Positions 1 to 6,072 are shown, counted from the stretch's first letter. The stretch is DNA of 11,731 bases from UBA493 sp035655435 (GCA_035655435.1 DASRUN010000016.1:1-11731); one strand, 5' to 3'. The notes: generated by a model not told the origin, from the letters alone. Program-made: numbers and translations.

Positions 1-275
1 TCTTGGGAAAGAATTTTTCTTATTTGTTTTTCTGTTTTGTTTTCAAAATTTTTTTGGCTAATCCAAGTAAAGTCAAGGTCTTCGGAAAACCTGTAATAAC
101 CAAAGTATGCTTTGGTTAGGCAGGTGCCACCTTTGAAAACAAAGTTTTCTGAAAAATACTCTGATTTGGATAATTCGTTAAGAAGGCCTTGCAGCAAAAG
201 ATCTTTTTCTATCAGAGCAATGTTTTGTATTTTGAGTTTGTCCGACAGCCAATTCAGCATTTCTTTTTCAATCAT
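1..275 (-). CDS. AbiEii-like nucleotidyltransferase toxin, C-terminus cut by window edge
   Basis: The frame opens with ATG at 275-273, which overlaps the stop of the AbiEi-like gene (ATGA), and runs off the window after 91 whole codons. The visible part has the nucleotidyltransferase signature of the AbiEii / DUF1814 family: FKGGTCLTK at residues 47-55 and RFSEDLDF at 62-69, where the GG(T) motif and the two acidic residues (D66, D68) are expected to bind nucleotide and metal. In characterised AbiE systems this protein is the toxin, modifying a cellular RNA or nucleotide target so that growth stops, and the upstream partner represses the operon. Family full length is usually about 250-300 residues, so most of the protein lies outside the window. 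The motif match and the classical antitoxin-toxin order make the family call strong; the actual substrate cannot be read here. Confidence 0.88.
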   Translation of the reverse strand, partial: MIEKEMLNWLSDKLKIQNIALIEKDLLLQGLLNELSKSEYFSENFVFKGGTCLTKAYFGYYRFSEDLDFTWISQKNFENKTEKQIRKILSQ

Positions 276-910
276 TTCAATTCCTCTAATGCTTTTCTGA
301 CTGATTTGCTGTAGTGCTTTGAATACTTTTTGAGCTTGTTCTTGCTTGCTTCGTCAGCCCATTCAATCAAATGGTCTCGTATTACCCTGTTTGGTCTGCC
401 AGCGTGTTTTTTCAAGTGGATTAAATCCAGAATGGTTTTTTCCAAATCAGAATATGGAATATTCCCCGCTGTTTTTTTTATTCCAAAACCAAAAAGCTTT
501 TTGGTTAGCTTCACGAATTTTACTCTTCGACCAAGAATCTCTATTGGTTTTGGCCTGAAAATAGTGTCAGAAACAACATAATCAATAGTAAAGTATTCAT
601 GGGTTATTGCACTCATTTTTATTGCAGTCTCCAATCCGAGATACCAGTTCTTTACTTTCTTGTATTCCATTGCTTTGGCTATTACTTCAAAAAGGCTCGG
701 TCCGCCAGTCTTAATCTTTCTTTCCTCAATCGTTGGAACATAAAAGAAACCCCGCATAATTCTCTTGATGTAATGGTATTTTCCCAAGTATTTGATTGCA
801 TTGACATAGGAAATGCCAAGCTTCTTACAGTGCTCTTTAAGCTTTTCTTCAGAAAGATATCTTTCTTTATCTAATAACAGTTTCCTCACCAACAATTCAA
901 AACTCATCAT
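272..910 (-). CDS. AbiEi-like winged-helix antitoxin/transcriptional regulator
   Basis: A 212-aa protein using the ATG at 910. Its first ~55 residues read as a winged helix-turn-helix, including a stretch YLSEEKLKEHCKKLG and a wing-like RIMRGFFYVP. The middle part (GGPSLFEVIAKAME, then YLGLETA, ITHEYFTIDYVVS) and IPYSDLEKTILDLIHLKKHAGR match the layout of AbiEi antitoxin C-terminal regions. In the AbiE family this protein neutralises the nucleotidyltransferase toxin and represses its own promoter; that role is inferred from family and position. The frame extends upstream to a GTG at 922, but that GTG lies within GGGTGAA (924-918), a plausible Shine-Dalgarno site about 7-8 bases before ATG 910, so 910 is preferred. 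The TATA-like box at 941-948 sits 22 bases from GTG 922 and 34 from ATG 910, so the start is not certain. The stop overlaps the toxin start, implying coupled translation. Confidence 0.82.
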   Translation of the reverse strand: MMSFELLVRKLLLDKERYLSEEKLKEHCKKLGISYVNAIKYLGKYHYIKRIMRGFFYVPTIEERKIKTGGPSLFEVIAKAMEYKKVKNWYLGLETAIKMSAITHEYFTIDYVVSDTIFRPKPIEILGRRVKFVKLTKKLFGFGIKKTAGNIPYSDLEKTILDLIHLKKHAGRPNRVIRDHLIEWADEASKNKLKKYSKHYSKSVRKALEELK

Positions 911-940
911 ATCACTATTCACCCATAATGGGAGAATTGT

Positions 941-948
941 AATATAAA
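941..948 (-). promoter_or_regulatory. TATA box of the AbiE operon
   Basis: The minus strand reads TTTATATT here, a good archaeal TATA box. A transcript starting about 26 bases downstream would begin near 919, just ahead of the AbiEi coding region, giving a very short leader. AbiEi antitoxins usually bind repeats in this kind of region, but I see no convincing inverted repeat over the box itself; the only one nearby is the short hairpin at 955-970. Confidence 0.6.
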
Positions 949-1148
949 CCCTTTGCCTGCTTTTTCAGGCTTTTGTTGCCAAGATTTTTGCTATTGATTT
1001 TGGCCTTTTTTTTGACGTTTTTTTAGGTTTTACAACGCAAGGAACTTTGGAAGATACAATGGCTGATTTGATAATTGTTTTTTCCGCCGCGGTTGTGATA
1101 AATTTTATTTATTTGGGGAAGAATCATTTCCAAAAAACCCAAGCCTGA
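948..1148 (+). pseudogene. Start-less open frame resembling the C-terminal end of a membrane protein
   Basis: The stretch between the AbiEi and 155-aa genes is open in one plus-strand frame for 66 codons, ending in TGA at 1146-1148. The translation is protein-like rather than random A/T-rich noise. It contains AKIFAIDFGLFFDVFLGF, then the polar TTQGTLEDTMADL, then the hydrophobic helix IIVFSAAVVINFIYLGKN and a basic end. That suggests two membrane helices joined by an acidic loop. There is no ATG, GTG or TTG near the beginning; the first in-frame ATG leaves only 29 residues. It is bounded on the left by an in-frame stop at 945, inside the AbiE TATA box. The simplest reading is a 5'-truncated gene remnant. 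I cannot name the family. The last 25 bases overlap the 155-aa gene on the opposite strand. Confidence 0.42.
955..970. repeat. Short inverted repeat just upstream of the AbiE promoter
   Basis: GCCTG at 955-959 pairs with CAGGC at 966-970 around a 6-base loop (CTTTTT). It lies immediately upstream of the AbiE TATA box. It could be an operator half-site pair for the AbiEi regulator, or simply chance: the stem is only five base pairs. Confidence 0.3.
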
Positions 1149-1591
1149 TCTATTTTGTTAGAAATAACACTGGAAAACCCAGTAAGTAGATGAATCGTGT
1201 GATCTTTATACGTCATAGAATCATTTGGCGAAACTCTGTCAAAATAACCATGTTCTGTAATCAACTTTTTTGTGTCGTAAACTTTTGACCTAAAATCTTT
1301 GCCAATGGCTTTAAGCCATTCCCTTGCTTTTTCCTTATCCCCGCCGGATTTTTCCAATGCATATTCCCTTATTTTGTTGGAATTATCACTTTCCTCTGGG
1401 TTCATAAGTATATCAGCAAATGGTTTCTCTTCAATAAACTCATACAAAAGTTTTTTATGAAAATTTAACTTTGCATCAGGGGGAATCTGACCAGGAATTC
1501 TTTTTCCTCTTTTGTCAAAAATCGGATGATCCAATTGGGCGCGTCTGAGCGCAGCAGCTATTTTAGCAGCATGTTTTGGAAATGGCGGCAT
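1124..1591 (-). CDS. Uncharacterised 155-aa protein
   Basis: I do not recognise this protein. It has no signal peptide or membrane segment and is rich in charged residues, so a soluble cytoplasmic protein is expected. It starts with a basic, Ala-rich segment (FPKHAAKIAAALRRAQLDHP), followed by a turn-rich FDKRGKRIPGQIPPDAKLNFHKK and then a mostly helical middle with GGDKEKAREWLKAIGK. The C-terminal third holds a patch of conserved-looking polar residues (HGYFDRVSPNDSMTYKDHTIH) and ends in QAWVFWK. The ATG at 1591 is supported by a TATA box centred about 26 bases upstream, predicting a leaderless transcript. It follows the SemiSWEET gene by 37 bases on the same strand, but its own promoter suggests it can be expressed separately from that operon. 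Its 3' end overlaps a probable gene remnant on the other strand. Confidence 0.75.
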   Translation of the reverse strand: MPPFPKHAAKIAAALRRAQLDHPIFDKRGKRIPGQIPPDAKLNFHKKLLYEFIEEKPFADILMNPEESDNSNKIREYALEKSGGDKEKAREWLKAIGKDFRSKVYDTKKLITEHGYFDRVSPNDSMTYKDHTIHLLTGFSSVISNKIDQAWVFWK

Positions 1592-1613
1592 TAATATGTG
1601 AAGTTTATCTTAC

Positions 1614-1621
1614 TTATTTAA
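1614..1621 (-). promoter_or_regulatory. TATA box of the 155-aa gene
   Basis: The minus strand reads TTAAATAA, centred about 26 bases upstream of ATG 1591. This spacing places the transcription start at the start codon, so the transcript would be leaderless. It lies in the 37-base gap after the SemiSWEET stop, so the gene need not depend on read-through from the upstream operon. Confidence 0.6.
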
Positions 1622-1628
1622 GTTTACT

Positions 1629-1883
1629 CTAGCCATACTTCAATTTCAAATACAAAATTCCGATCAAAAGCGCAAGAGTGAAAATGTTTGCAAGTATTAG
1701 GGGAATTGAATTAAGAAAAATTCCATAAATCAGCCACATGAAAACTCCAACAGCGGAAATTACCACCCATGGAAGAGAAAGATCGTGGGTTGATTTGCTT
1801 TTCCACGATTTCAAAAATTGCGGGAGATTTGCAATTGTGGTCAGCGTACCGGCAATTAAACCTAGGATAATAATGTAATCCAT
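1629..1883 (-). CDS. SemiSWEET-family (PQ-loop) small-solute transporter
   Basis: An 84-aa protein with three predicted membrane helices (about residues 3-22, 36-55 and 58-80), the size and layout of a bacterial/archaeal SemiSWEET, which dimerises to form a transport path. The PQ-loop signature is clear near the end of helix 1: ANLPQFLKSWKSKSTHDLS, with the Pro-Gln pair and the basic loop before the second helix. Characterised SemiSWEETs are bidirectional sugar uniporters, but related PQ-loop proteins carry amino acids, so the substrate here is not settled. ATG 1883 lies three bases after the stop of the FGase-like gene (TAA at 1889-1887), so it is almost certainly the last gene of the five-gene operon. 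An AAGGA sequence about 10 bases upstream may serve as ribosome binding site. Its presence next to ligase, hydrolase and channel genes suggests it moves the substrate or product of that system. Confidence 0.85.
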   Translation of the reverse strand: MDYIIILGLIAGTLTTIANLPQFLKSWKSKSTHDLSLPWVVISAVGVFMWLIYGIFLNSIPLILANIFTLALLIGILYLKLKYG

Positions 1884-1886
1884 AGG

Positions 1887-2606
1887 TTACAATTCCTTGA
1901 TTCGATTTAAAATACTTGTTAATGAACTGCGCAATTTTTCAATGCGTTCTATTTTGAATTCAAATGTTTTTTCATCCATGTAAACTTTTTTGTTTATTTC
2001 GAGTTCGAGCGCCTGTACATTTTGATGCGCATTGCAGTAATGAATTATTTTGGCGCGCTCTCCCGAATAGGGTTTGTTGCGTTCTGTTTTGAAATTGTTT
2101 TTTTTGAATTCTTTCTCAAAAATTTGCATGATTTTCTCGGAGCATGTTCCTTTTCCGGTTGCAATGTCTATTTCCGGCCTCTCAGAACCTGAATCCCGGG
2201 AAACAAGGCTTCCTTTTGAGTCCATAGAATGCCCATCCAACACAAAAAGCGGTTTGTCAATAGAATGAATGTAATTATCCAGCTTGAGATAGAACGGATC
2301 GTAATAATTTTTTAATCTGCTTTCAATGTTTTTTTTTGTCAAGGTTTTTTTAAGCACGATTTCTCCGCCCCATGTTTCGGTAATTATAACGCCCTGACCT
2401 TCGCGAAGGTCATCCCTTTCCCTATTCAAGTCAACCACAAAGCGCGAGACAGTTGCTTTGAGAACAGGAAAATTCGGAAGATCAAAAATTTTTTCGGTTC
2501 CAAAATCAAGGTGTTTGTTCATGTGCTCTTGGGTTAATTTGAAATCTTTCCTCAAATTAGGCGGAATAATTGTCGAGTAATGCGGAATTGTAATCAGAAC
2601 ATTCAT
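1887..2606 (-). CDS. N-formylglutamate amidohydrolase (FGase)-like metallohydrolase
   Basis: A 239-aa soluble protein with the main motifs of the FGase family (HutG-type amidohydrolases, related to zinc carboxypeptidases). These are IPHYST at residues 7-12, SRFVVDLNRERDDLR at 54-68, a candidate metal-ligand motif VLDGHSM at 122-128, RPEIDIATGKG at 143-153, KPYSGE at 178-183 and the late QALELEINKKVYM at 198-210. Family members hydrolyse the amide bond of N-formylglutamate and similar N-acyl amino acids. There are no histidine-degradation genes here; instead the gene follows a RimK-like ligase, so I infer that it hydrolyses an amide made by that ligase or a related conjugate. The frame also contains a GTG at 2615 overlapping the previous stop (GTGA), but ATG 2606 begins the family-like MNVLITIPH and is preferred; AGTGAG just upstream is a weak ribosome binding site. 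Confidence 0.83.
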   Translation of the reverse strand: MNVLITIPHYSTIIPPNLRKDFKLTQEHMNKHLDFGTEKIFDLPNFPVLKATVSRFVVDLNRERDDLREGQGVIITETWGGEIVLKKTLTKKNIESRLKNYYDPFYLKLDNYIHSIDKPLFVLDGHSMDSKGSLVSRDSGSERPEIDIATGKGTCSEKIMQIFEKEFKKNNFKTERNKPYSGERAKIIHYCNAHQNVQALELEINKKVYMDEKTFEFKIERIEKLRSSLTSILNRIKEL

Positions 2607-2611
2607 TTTTC

Positions 2612-3517
2612 TCACTTCTTTTGGATTTTTGTTTTTTCTTCTTTTTGTTTTTTCCTTTCAACTGCTTTTTCATACAAAAATGCGATTATTAATTTTGCTA
2701 TTTTGTTTCCAAAGAATTTTTTTATCATCCCCGGAGTAAAATTTATTTCAACTAAGTAGTATTTATCCTTTGTTTTCAGGAAATCCACGCTGCATATTTC
2801 CGCGCCGATCAATTCCGCGGCACGAACGGCCATTTCCTTGATGTTATCATCAAGCTCTATTAATTCTGCTGTGCCTCCAGTTGCGACATTGGCGCGCCAC
2901 TCTCCTTTAGCGCCTTTTCTTTTTATCCCCATAACCTTGTTTCCTGTAACAAGGGCCCTGTAATCCATTGCATCTGCGGGAATGTAATCCTGCGTGGAAA
3001 TGAATTCATCAAAAACGCGCAAAGTCTCAAGTATTGGGGTAAATTCTTCCTCAGAGTTAACTAACATTACTCCCTTTCCCCCAAAACCGCTCAAAAGTTT
3101 TATTACAGCAGGAAACCCGGTGGTTTTTATCATTTTAGATGCAACTTCCGGAGTTACACAAAGCGATGAATCAGGAACCGGAATTCCTATTGCGCTCGCA
3201 ACTTTTACGGTGTAGTATTTGTGACTGCATATTTGGAATGCTTCCGCATTGCTTTGAACATAAGCATTGGAATTTTCCAAAATATCAAGAACTAATTCTC
3301 CCAAAACAAAGTCTTCGCCGAAAACTCTAACCCACACAGCATCATATTGGGATAGATCGGTGTGCTTGTAGTAAATCGATGTTTTTCCCTCGCGGCACGC
3401 TATCCGAATTTTGTTCAATGGAACAAAGAGCACGGAATCAAATTTTTTTTGTGCTTCCTCTATTATTATGGGCTTGACATCGTTTCCCGAGACACCGCTT
3501 ATGATGCAGATTTTCAT
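2612..3517 (-). CDS. RimK-like ATP-grasp ligase, catalytically intact
   Basis: A 301-aa ATP-grasp protein of the RimK/glutamate-ligase type. All core elements can be seen. ATP-binding Lys is in FPAVIKLL (K140), the glycine-rich loop is GFGGKGV at 144-150, and DYRAL at 185-189 is followed by GIKRKG. WRANVATGG at 207-215 is the segment typical of RimK-like enzymes. Metal ligands are D245 in CSVDFL and E257/N259 in LVEINFTPG. Such enzymes join an amino acid, often glutamate, to a carboxylate through an acyl-phosphate; known targets include the ribosomal protein S6 C-terminus, coenzyme F420, methanopterin and small peptides. The substrate here is not readable. The last ~17 residues (ERKKQKEEKTKIQKK) form an unusual charged tail. 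ATG 3517 overlaps the previous stop (ATGA) and has a strong GAGGGGAG ribosome binding site at 3522-3529, pointing to coupled translation with the degenerate paralogue. Confidence 0.9.
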   Translation of the reverse strand: MKICIISGVSGNDVKPIIIEEAQKKFDSVLFVPLNKIRIACREGKTSIYYKHTDLSQYDAVWVRVFGEDFVLGELVLDILENSNAYVQSNAEAFQICSHKYYTVKVASAIGIPVPDSSLCVTPEVASKMIKTTGFPAVIKLLSGFGGKGVMLVNSEEEFTPILETLRVFDEFISTQDYIPADAMDYRALVTGNKVMGIKRKGAKGEWRANVATGGTAELIELDDNIKEMAVRAAELIGAEICSVDFLKTKDKYYLVEINFTPGMIKKFFGNKIAKLIIAFLYEKAVERKKQKEEKTKIQKK

Positions 3518-4356
3518 TTTTCTCCCCTCATTTTTTCGGAGTAATGCTGTGCAACTTTTTCGTACATATTCTGGCTTAGGGCATCGTTAAAGAGTTTGAA
3601 ATCAACGGAATTTCTTACGCCAATTACATTGCCGTTTATCATTTTTACAACTCCCACATCCATTCCGGAAACCTTCGCCGCTTTGATTGCGGTTTCTTTG
3701 TCATGGTCGGCCAATCTTGTGTTTATTGCTTTTTTTGAGTGAGAGAGTTCCTCTTCAATCCATTTTCTTTTCACCGTGTAAACGTCATCTCCAACAACAA
3801 GACTTTGGTCGACATTCCCCTCAAGATGTGTTTGGATTGTGATTGCGTCAATGTTGAGGCTGATGCTTTTTATGAAGGATTTGAGTGATCGATCCGATTC
3901 AACCAAAACCGAATTTGTTTTTTTTAATCCCAAAAAAGTTTTTACAATTATAGGATAGGTGAATTCTTTGAGCGAATAATCAACCGATTCTTTGTCCGCG
4001 AGAATGTCTGTTTGCGGGGTCTTCACCCCTTTCGAGCTTAGAGTAGAATAGAGGAATGGTTTGTTCGAGAGAAGATAGTATGAATTTGGTTTGAGTTGGC
4101 AGTAAATTCCCTCATCCACGAGTTCGCTCAGGAATGGTTCAGCAAAAGGAGTGAATGTAAGGGGAAGCGAGACAAACGCCGCATCGTATTGTGAAAAGTT
4201 TTTTTTGTCCAAAAAAATTTTGGACGCATTTTTTTGTATGTAAATGCCGATGTTTCCGGCCTCAATGAATTCTGATGCCATTTTTTTTGTTTTGAACGCG
4301 GCAATGAGTTTTTTCACATCATCATTGTCTTGTTCTGCGATTATTGCTACGTTCAT
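3514..4356 (-). CDS. Degenerate RimK-like ATP-grasp paralogue, predicted pseudoenzyme
   Basis: A 280-aa protein with the same fold plan as the next gene: an N-terminal nucleotide-like MNVAIIAEQ, then FSQYDAAFVSLP (compare LSQYDAVWVRVF in the partner). The ATP-grasp core YPIIVKT keeps the Lys (K139), and VVGDDVYTVKRKW is also recognisable. However, the glycine-rich loop is replaced by FLGLKKTNSV, the WRANVATGG segment by a Lys/Ser-rich stretch (HSKKAINTR), the catalytic Asp segment (CSVDFL) by GVVKM, and LVEIN by IGVRN, so the metal-binding Asp and Glu are gone. I infer that it has lost ligase activity and may act as a regulatory or substrate-binding partner of the intact ligase, with which it overlaps by four bases. 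The frame extends to a TTG at 4368, but ATG 4356 aligns with the partner's start and lies 18 bases after the channel-gene stop. Confidence 0.8.
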   Translation of the reverse strand: MNVAIIAEQDNDDVKKLIAAFKTKKMASEFIEAGNIGIYIQKNASKIFLDKKNFSQYDAAFVSLPLTFTPFAEPFLSELVDEGIYCQLKPNSYYLLSNKPFLYSTLSSKGVKTPQTDILADKESVDYSLKEFTYPIIVKTFLGLKKTNSVLVESDRSLKSFIKSISLNIDAITIQTHLEGNVDQSLVVGDDVYTVKRKWIEEELSHSKKAINTRLADHDKETAIKAAKVSGMDVGVVKMINGNVIGVRNSVDFKLFNDALSQNMYEKVAQHYSEKMRGEK

Positions 4357-4374
4357 AAAAAAAACCAAGAGTTA

Positions 4375-5958
4375 TTATTTTTTGGAGACTTCTTTTTTAG
4401 AATCTTCTTTGGGCTTTGCTTCTTTTTCGGACGAATTTTTTTTGTCCAACTCTCGTTTGAATTTTGAGGACGTTAAATCAGGCTTCCACACGTGCTTTGC
4501 CTTTTCTTCCTGCATTTTTGGGAGAATGTGTTCGGAAATTATTTCTGTGATCATGCTGCGCTGCCTCAATTGTCTTTTCAAATAGCGTTCGAATGATTTT
4601 GAAAGGTTTTTGTATGAGTTTGTGTCGCCGTAAATCAATCCCTCATTGATGCGCCAGAATGCGCTTGTGCCTTTTTTCGCCAACACCATGTAGCCGCGGG
4701 AAATATCATATTCGTCCATTGCATCTTCAAGGATTTTATCATTCACTAAATAAACTCCCGCGGTTTCCGTGCTGGGATCCATTACAATGAGTTCATCAAC
4801 CTCAACCCCAATGCAAAGTACATAGTGACCTGATCTACTGTTTTTGTCCGGGAAAATAATGGGTTTTTTGTACCATAATATTACGAGGGCTCCTTCGGCA
4901 ATCCAACTTTTTACTTCCTGTGCGAGGTTTACTATTTCATCAAATCTGATAAGCTGTCCCCTAACTTCCGAATTTGTAAGTTTTTTCACGGCATCCAAAA
5001 GATCCTGCGGTTCTGTGCCGCCGGGAACTTTTGTTTTTGCCTCTTCCGCAATTTTTTCCTGTTTGATGTTATATCCAAAAAAATCAAGTGCCATGGCCGC
5101 GGATGCGGGCCCGCAATGACTTGGGAGCTGTGGAGTAAAATTTTTGAGGATGTTTTCTATTTTGGATATTTCGCTTCTCACGCGCTTAACCATGAGCTCT
5201 TTTGTCATGAGCACTTTGTTTGGGATAATGTAATTGTAGCCGGAAGCAAGTTCTATTGTCACGCCGTGTGTGGAAACCCCGGTAACATCTCCCTCTATTT
5301 CACCGATTTTAATTCTCTGACCCGGCTTTATAATGTTTTTTTCCACGTAGCGGGATAAGAGAGAATTCGCAATATAATCCTTGAAAGAATACGCTATGAG
5401 CGCGCCGGCAAAAAAGAGAACCGCAAAAACGATTCCCGCAATTATTGTGTCAATGAAAGGAACCGGTGTTGCATAATAGTTTAGTGTGATGCTTACGAGA
5501 ACGAGATAGAGGAAAAATTTTATTATCACGAAAACCGAGCTGATGATTGCCGGGGAAACTCCGAATTCTTTTAAATAATCCTGTTTTCCGATCCTGAGGA
5601 AAAAACTTTTGAGGACATCAACCAGAAGATTGATGAAAATATATCCTAACAGGAGAACTAGAATAATGATGAGGGTTTCGGGAACAATCTGCCAAACCCT
5701 TATTAGAATGTCGCGCGCGAATTCCACTCCAAGAACGCCTAAAGCTATTATCGTGAAAACAAGGAATATGAAAAGCTCTATAAGGCTTGTGAGCGAGCGC
5801 AATGAAATAAGGGAAACGAGTTTAAAGTGCGAATTTATTGCCTCAAAAAGTTTTGCAACGAGCTTTGCAAAAACTATTCCAAGAGCAAGAACAATCAATG
5901 CCACGAGAATGTCATTGGCAACCGCATCCTGAAAAATTTTTATGCCTTCGAAAACCAT
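4375..5958 (-). CDS. MscS-like mechanosensitive channel fused to a C39-like cysteine peptidase
   Basis: A 527-aa membrane protein. Residues ~13-195 hold about five membrane helices (roughly 13-36, 56-78, 90-116, 136-162, 166-192). Residues 193-256 are the MscS beta domain, with IANSLLSRYVEKNIIKPGQ, IGEIEGDVTGV and YIIPNKVL, the usual landmarks. The alpha/beta cage that normally follows is absent. Residues ~272-428 instead form a C39-like papain-fold peptidase with Q277 (oxyanion), C282 in HCGPAS, H378 in GHYV and D394 in VMDPST. MscS topology would put the peptidase in the cytoplasm below the pore. The C-terminus (about 500-527) is a Lys/Glu/Ser-rich, probably disordered tail. C39 domains cleave leader peptides after double-glycine sites; whether this one does is unknown. 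It is the first gene of the operon, with a TATA-like box 27 bases ahead of ATG 5958. Confidence 0.88.
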   Translation of the reverse strand: MVFEGIKIFQDAVANDILVALIVLALGIVFAKLVAKLFEAINSHFKLVSLISLRSLTSLIELFIFLVFTIIALGVLGVEFARDILIRVWQIVPETLIIILVLLLGYIFINLLVDVLKSFFLRIGKQDYLKEFGVSPAIISSVFVIIKFFLYLVLVSITLNYYATPVPFIDTIIAGIVFAVLFFAGALIAYSFKDYIANSLLSRYVEKNIIKPGQRIKIGEIEGDVTGVSTHGVTIELASGYNYIIPNKVLMTKELMVKRVRSEISKIENILKNFTPQLPSHCGPASAAMALDFFGYNIKQEKIAEEAKTKVPGGTEPQDLLDAVKKLTNSEVRGQLIRFDEIVNLAQEVKSWIAEGALVILWYKKPIIFPDKNSRSGHYVLCIGVEVDELIVMDPSTETAGVYLVNDKILEDAMDEYDISRGYMVLAKKGTSAFWRINEGLIYGDTNSYKNLSKSFERYLKRQLRQRSMITEIISEHILPKMQEEKAKHVWKPDLTSSKFKRELDKKNSSEKEAKPKEDSKKEVSKK

Positions 5959-5981
5959 TTGAACACAATCCTAAATTCAGT

Positions 5982-5989
5982 AGTATACT
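5982..5989 (-). promoter_or_regulatory. TATA-like box of the MscS-C39/ATP-grasp operon
   Basis: AGTATACT, a perfect palindrome, is centred 27 bases upstream of ATG 5958 on the minus strand, which would give a leaderless transcript. It is a weaker match to an archaeal TATA box than the others in the window. The gap between the operon start and guaB is only about 114 bases and holds both divergent promoters, so coordinated regulation is possible. No clear operator repeat beyond the short palindrome is visible. Confidence 0.45.
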
Positions 5990-6043
5990 GTTAATTGCCT
6001 CTATAAATAAATTGGTTTAACAGAATAGAAAATCATCGTAACC

Positions 6044-6051
6044 TTTAAATA
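6044..6051 (+). promoter_or_regulatory. TATA box of guaB
   Basis: TTTAAATA is centred about 26 bases upstream of the ATG at 6073, predicting a leaderless guaB transcript that starts at that codon. A second TATA-like sequence, TATAAATA at 6002-6009, would start transcription near 6032 and give a short leader; it is the less economical choice. Confidence 0.65.
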
Positions 6052-6072
6052 TCCGCGATGCACCATATATAT

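Noticed and set aside
955..970. Hairpin as a transcription terminator for the plus strand
   Set aside because: The stem is only five base pairs, no intact plus-strand gene lies upstream, and the following T-run is short; it is listed only as a small inverted repeat.
1887..2615. Naming the FGase-like gene hutG
   Set aside because: Family motifs match, but there is no histidine-degradation context, and the neighbours point to another amide substrate.
2612..3517. Assigning the intact ATP-grasp gene to rimK, lysX, mptN or cofF
   Set aside because: These families share the same core motifs, and nothing in the sequence or context discriminates between them.
6061..6072. ATATATATAT tract at the guaB start as the TATA box
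   Set aside because: It would place transcription start near 6095, inside the conserved N-terminal coding region; TTTAAATA at 6044-6051 fits ATG 6073.
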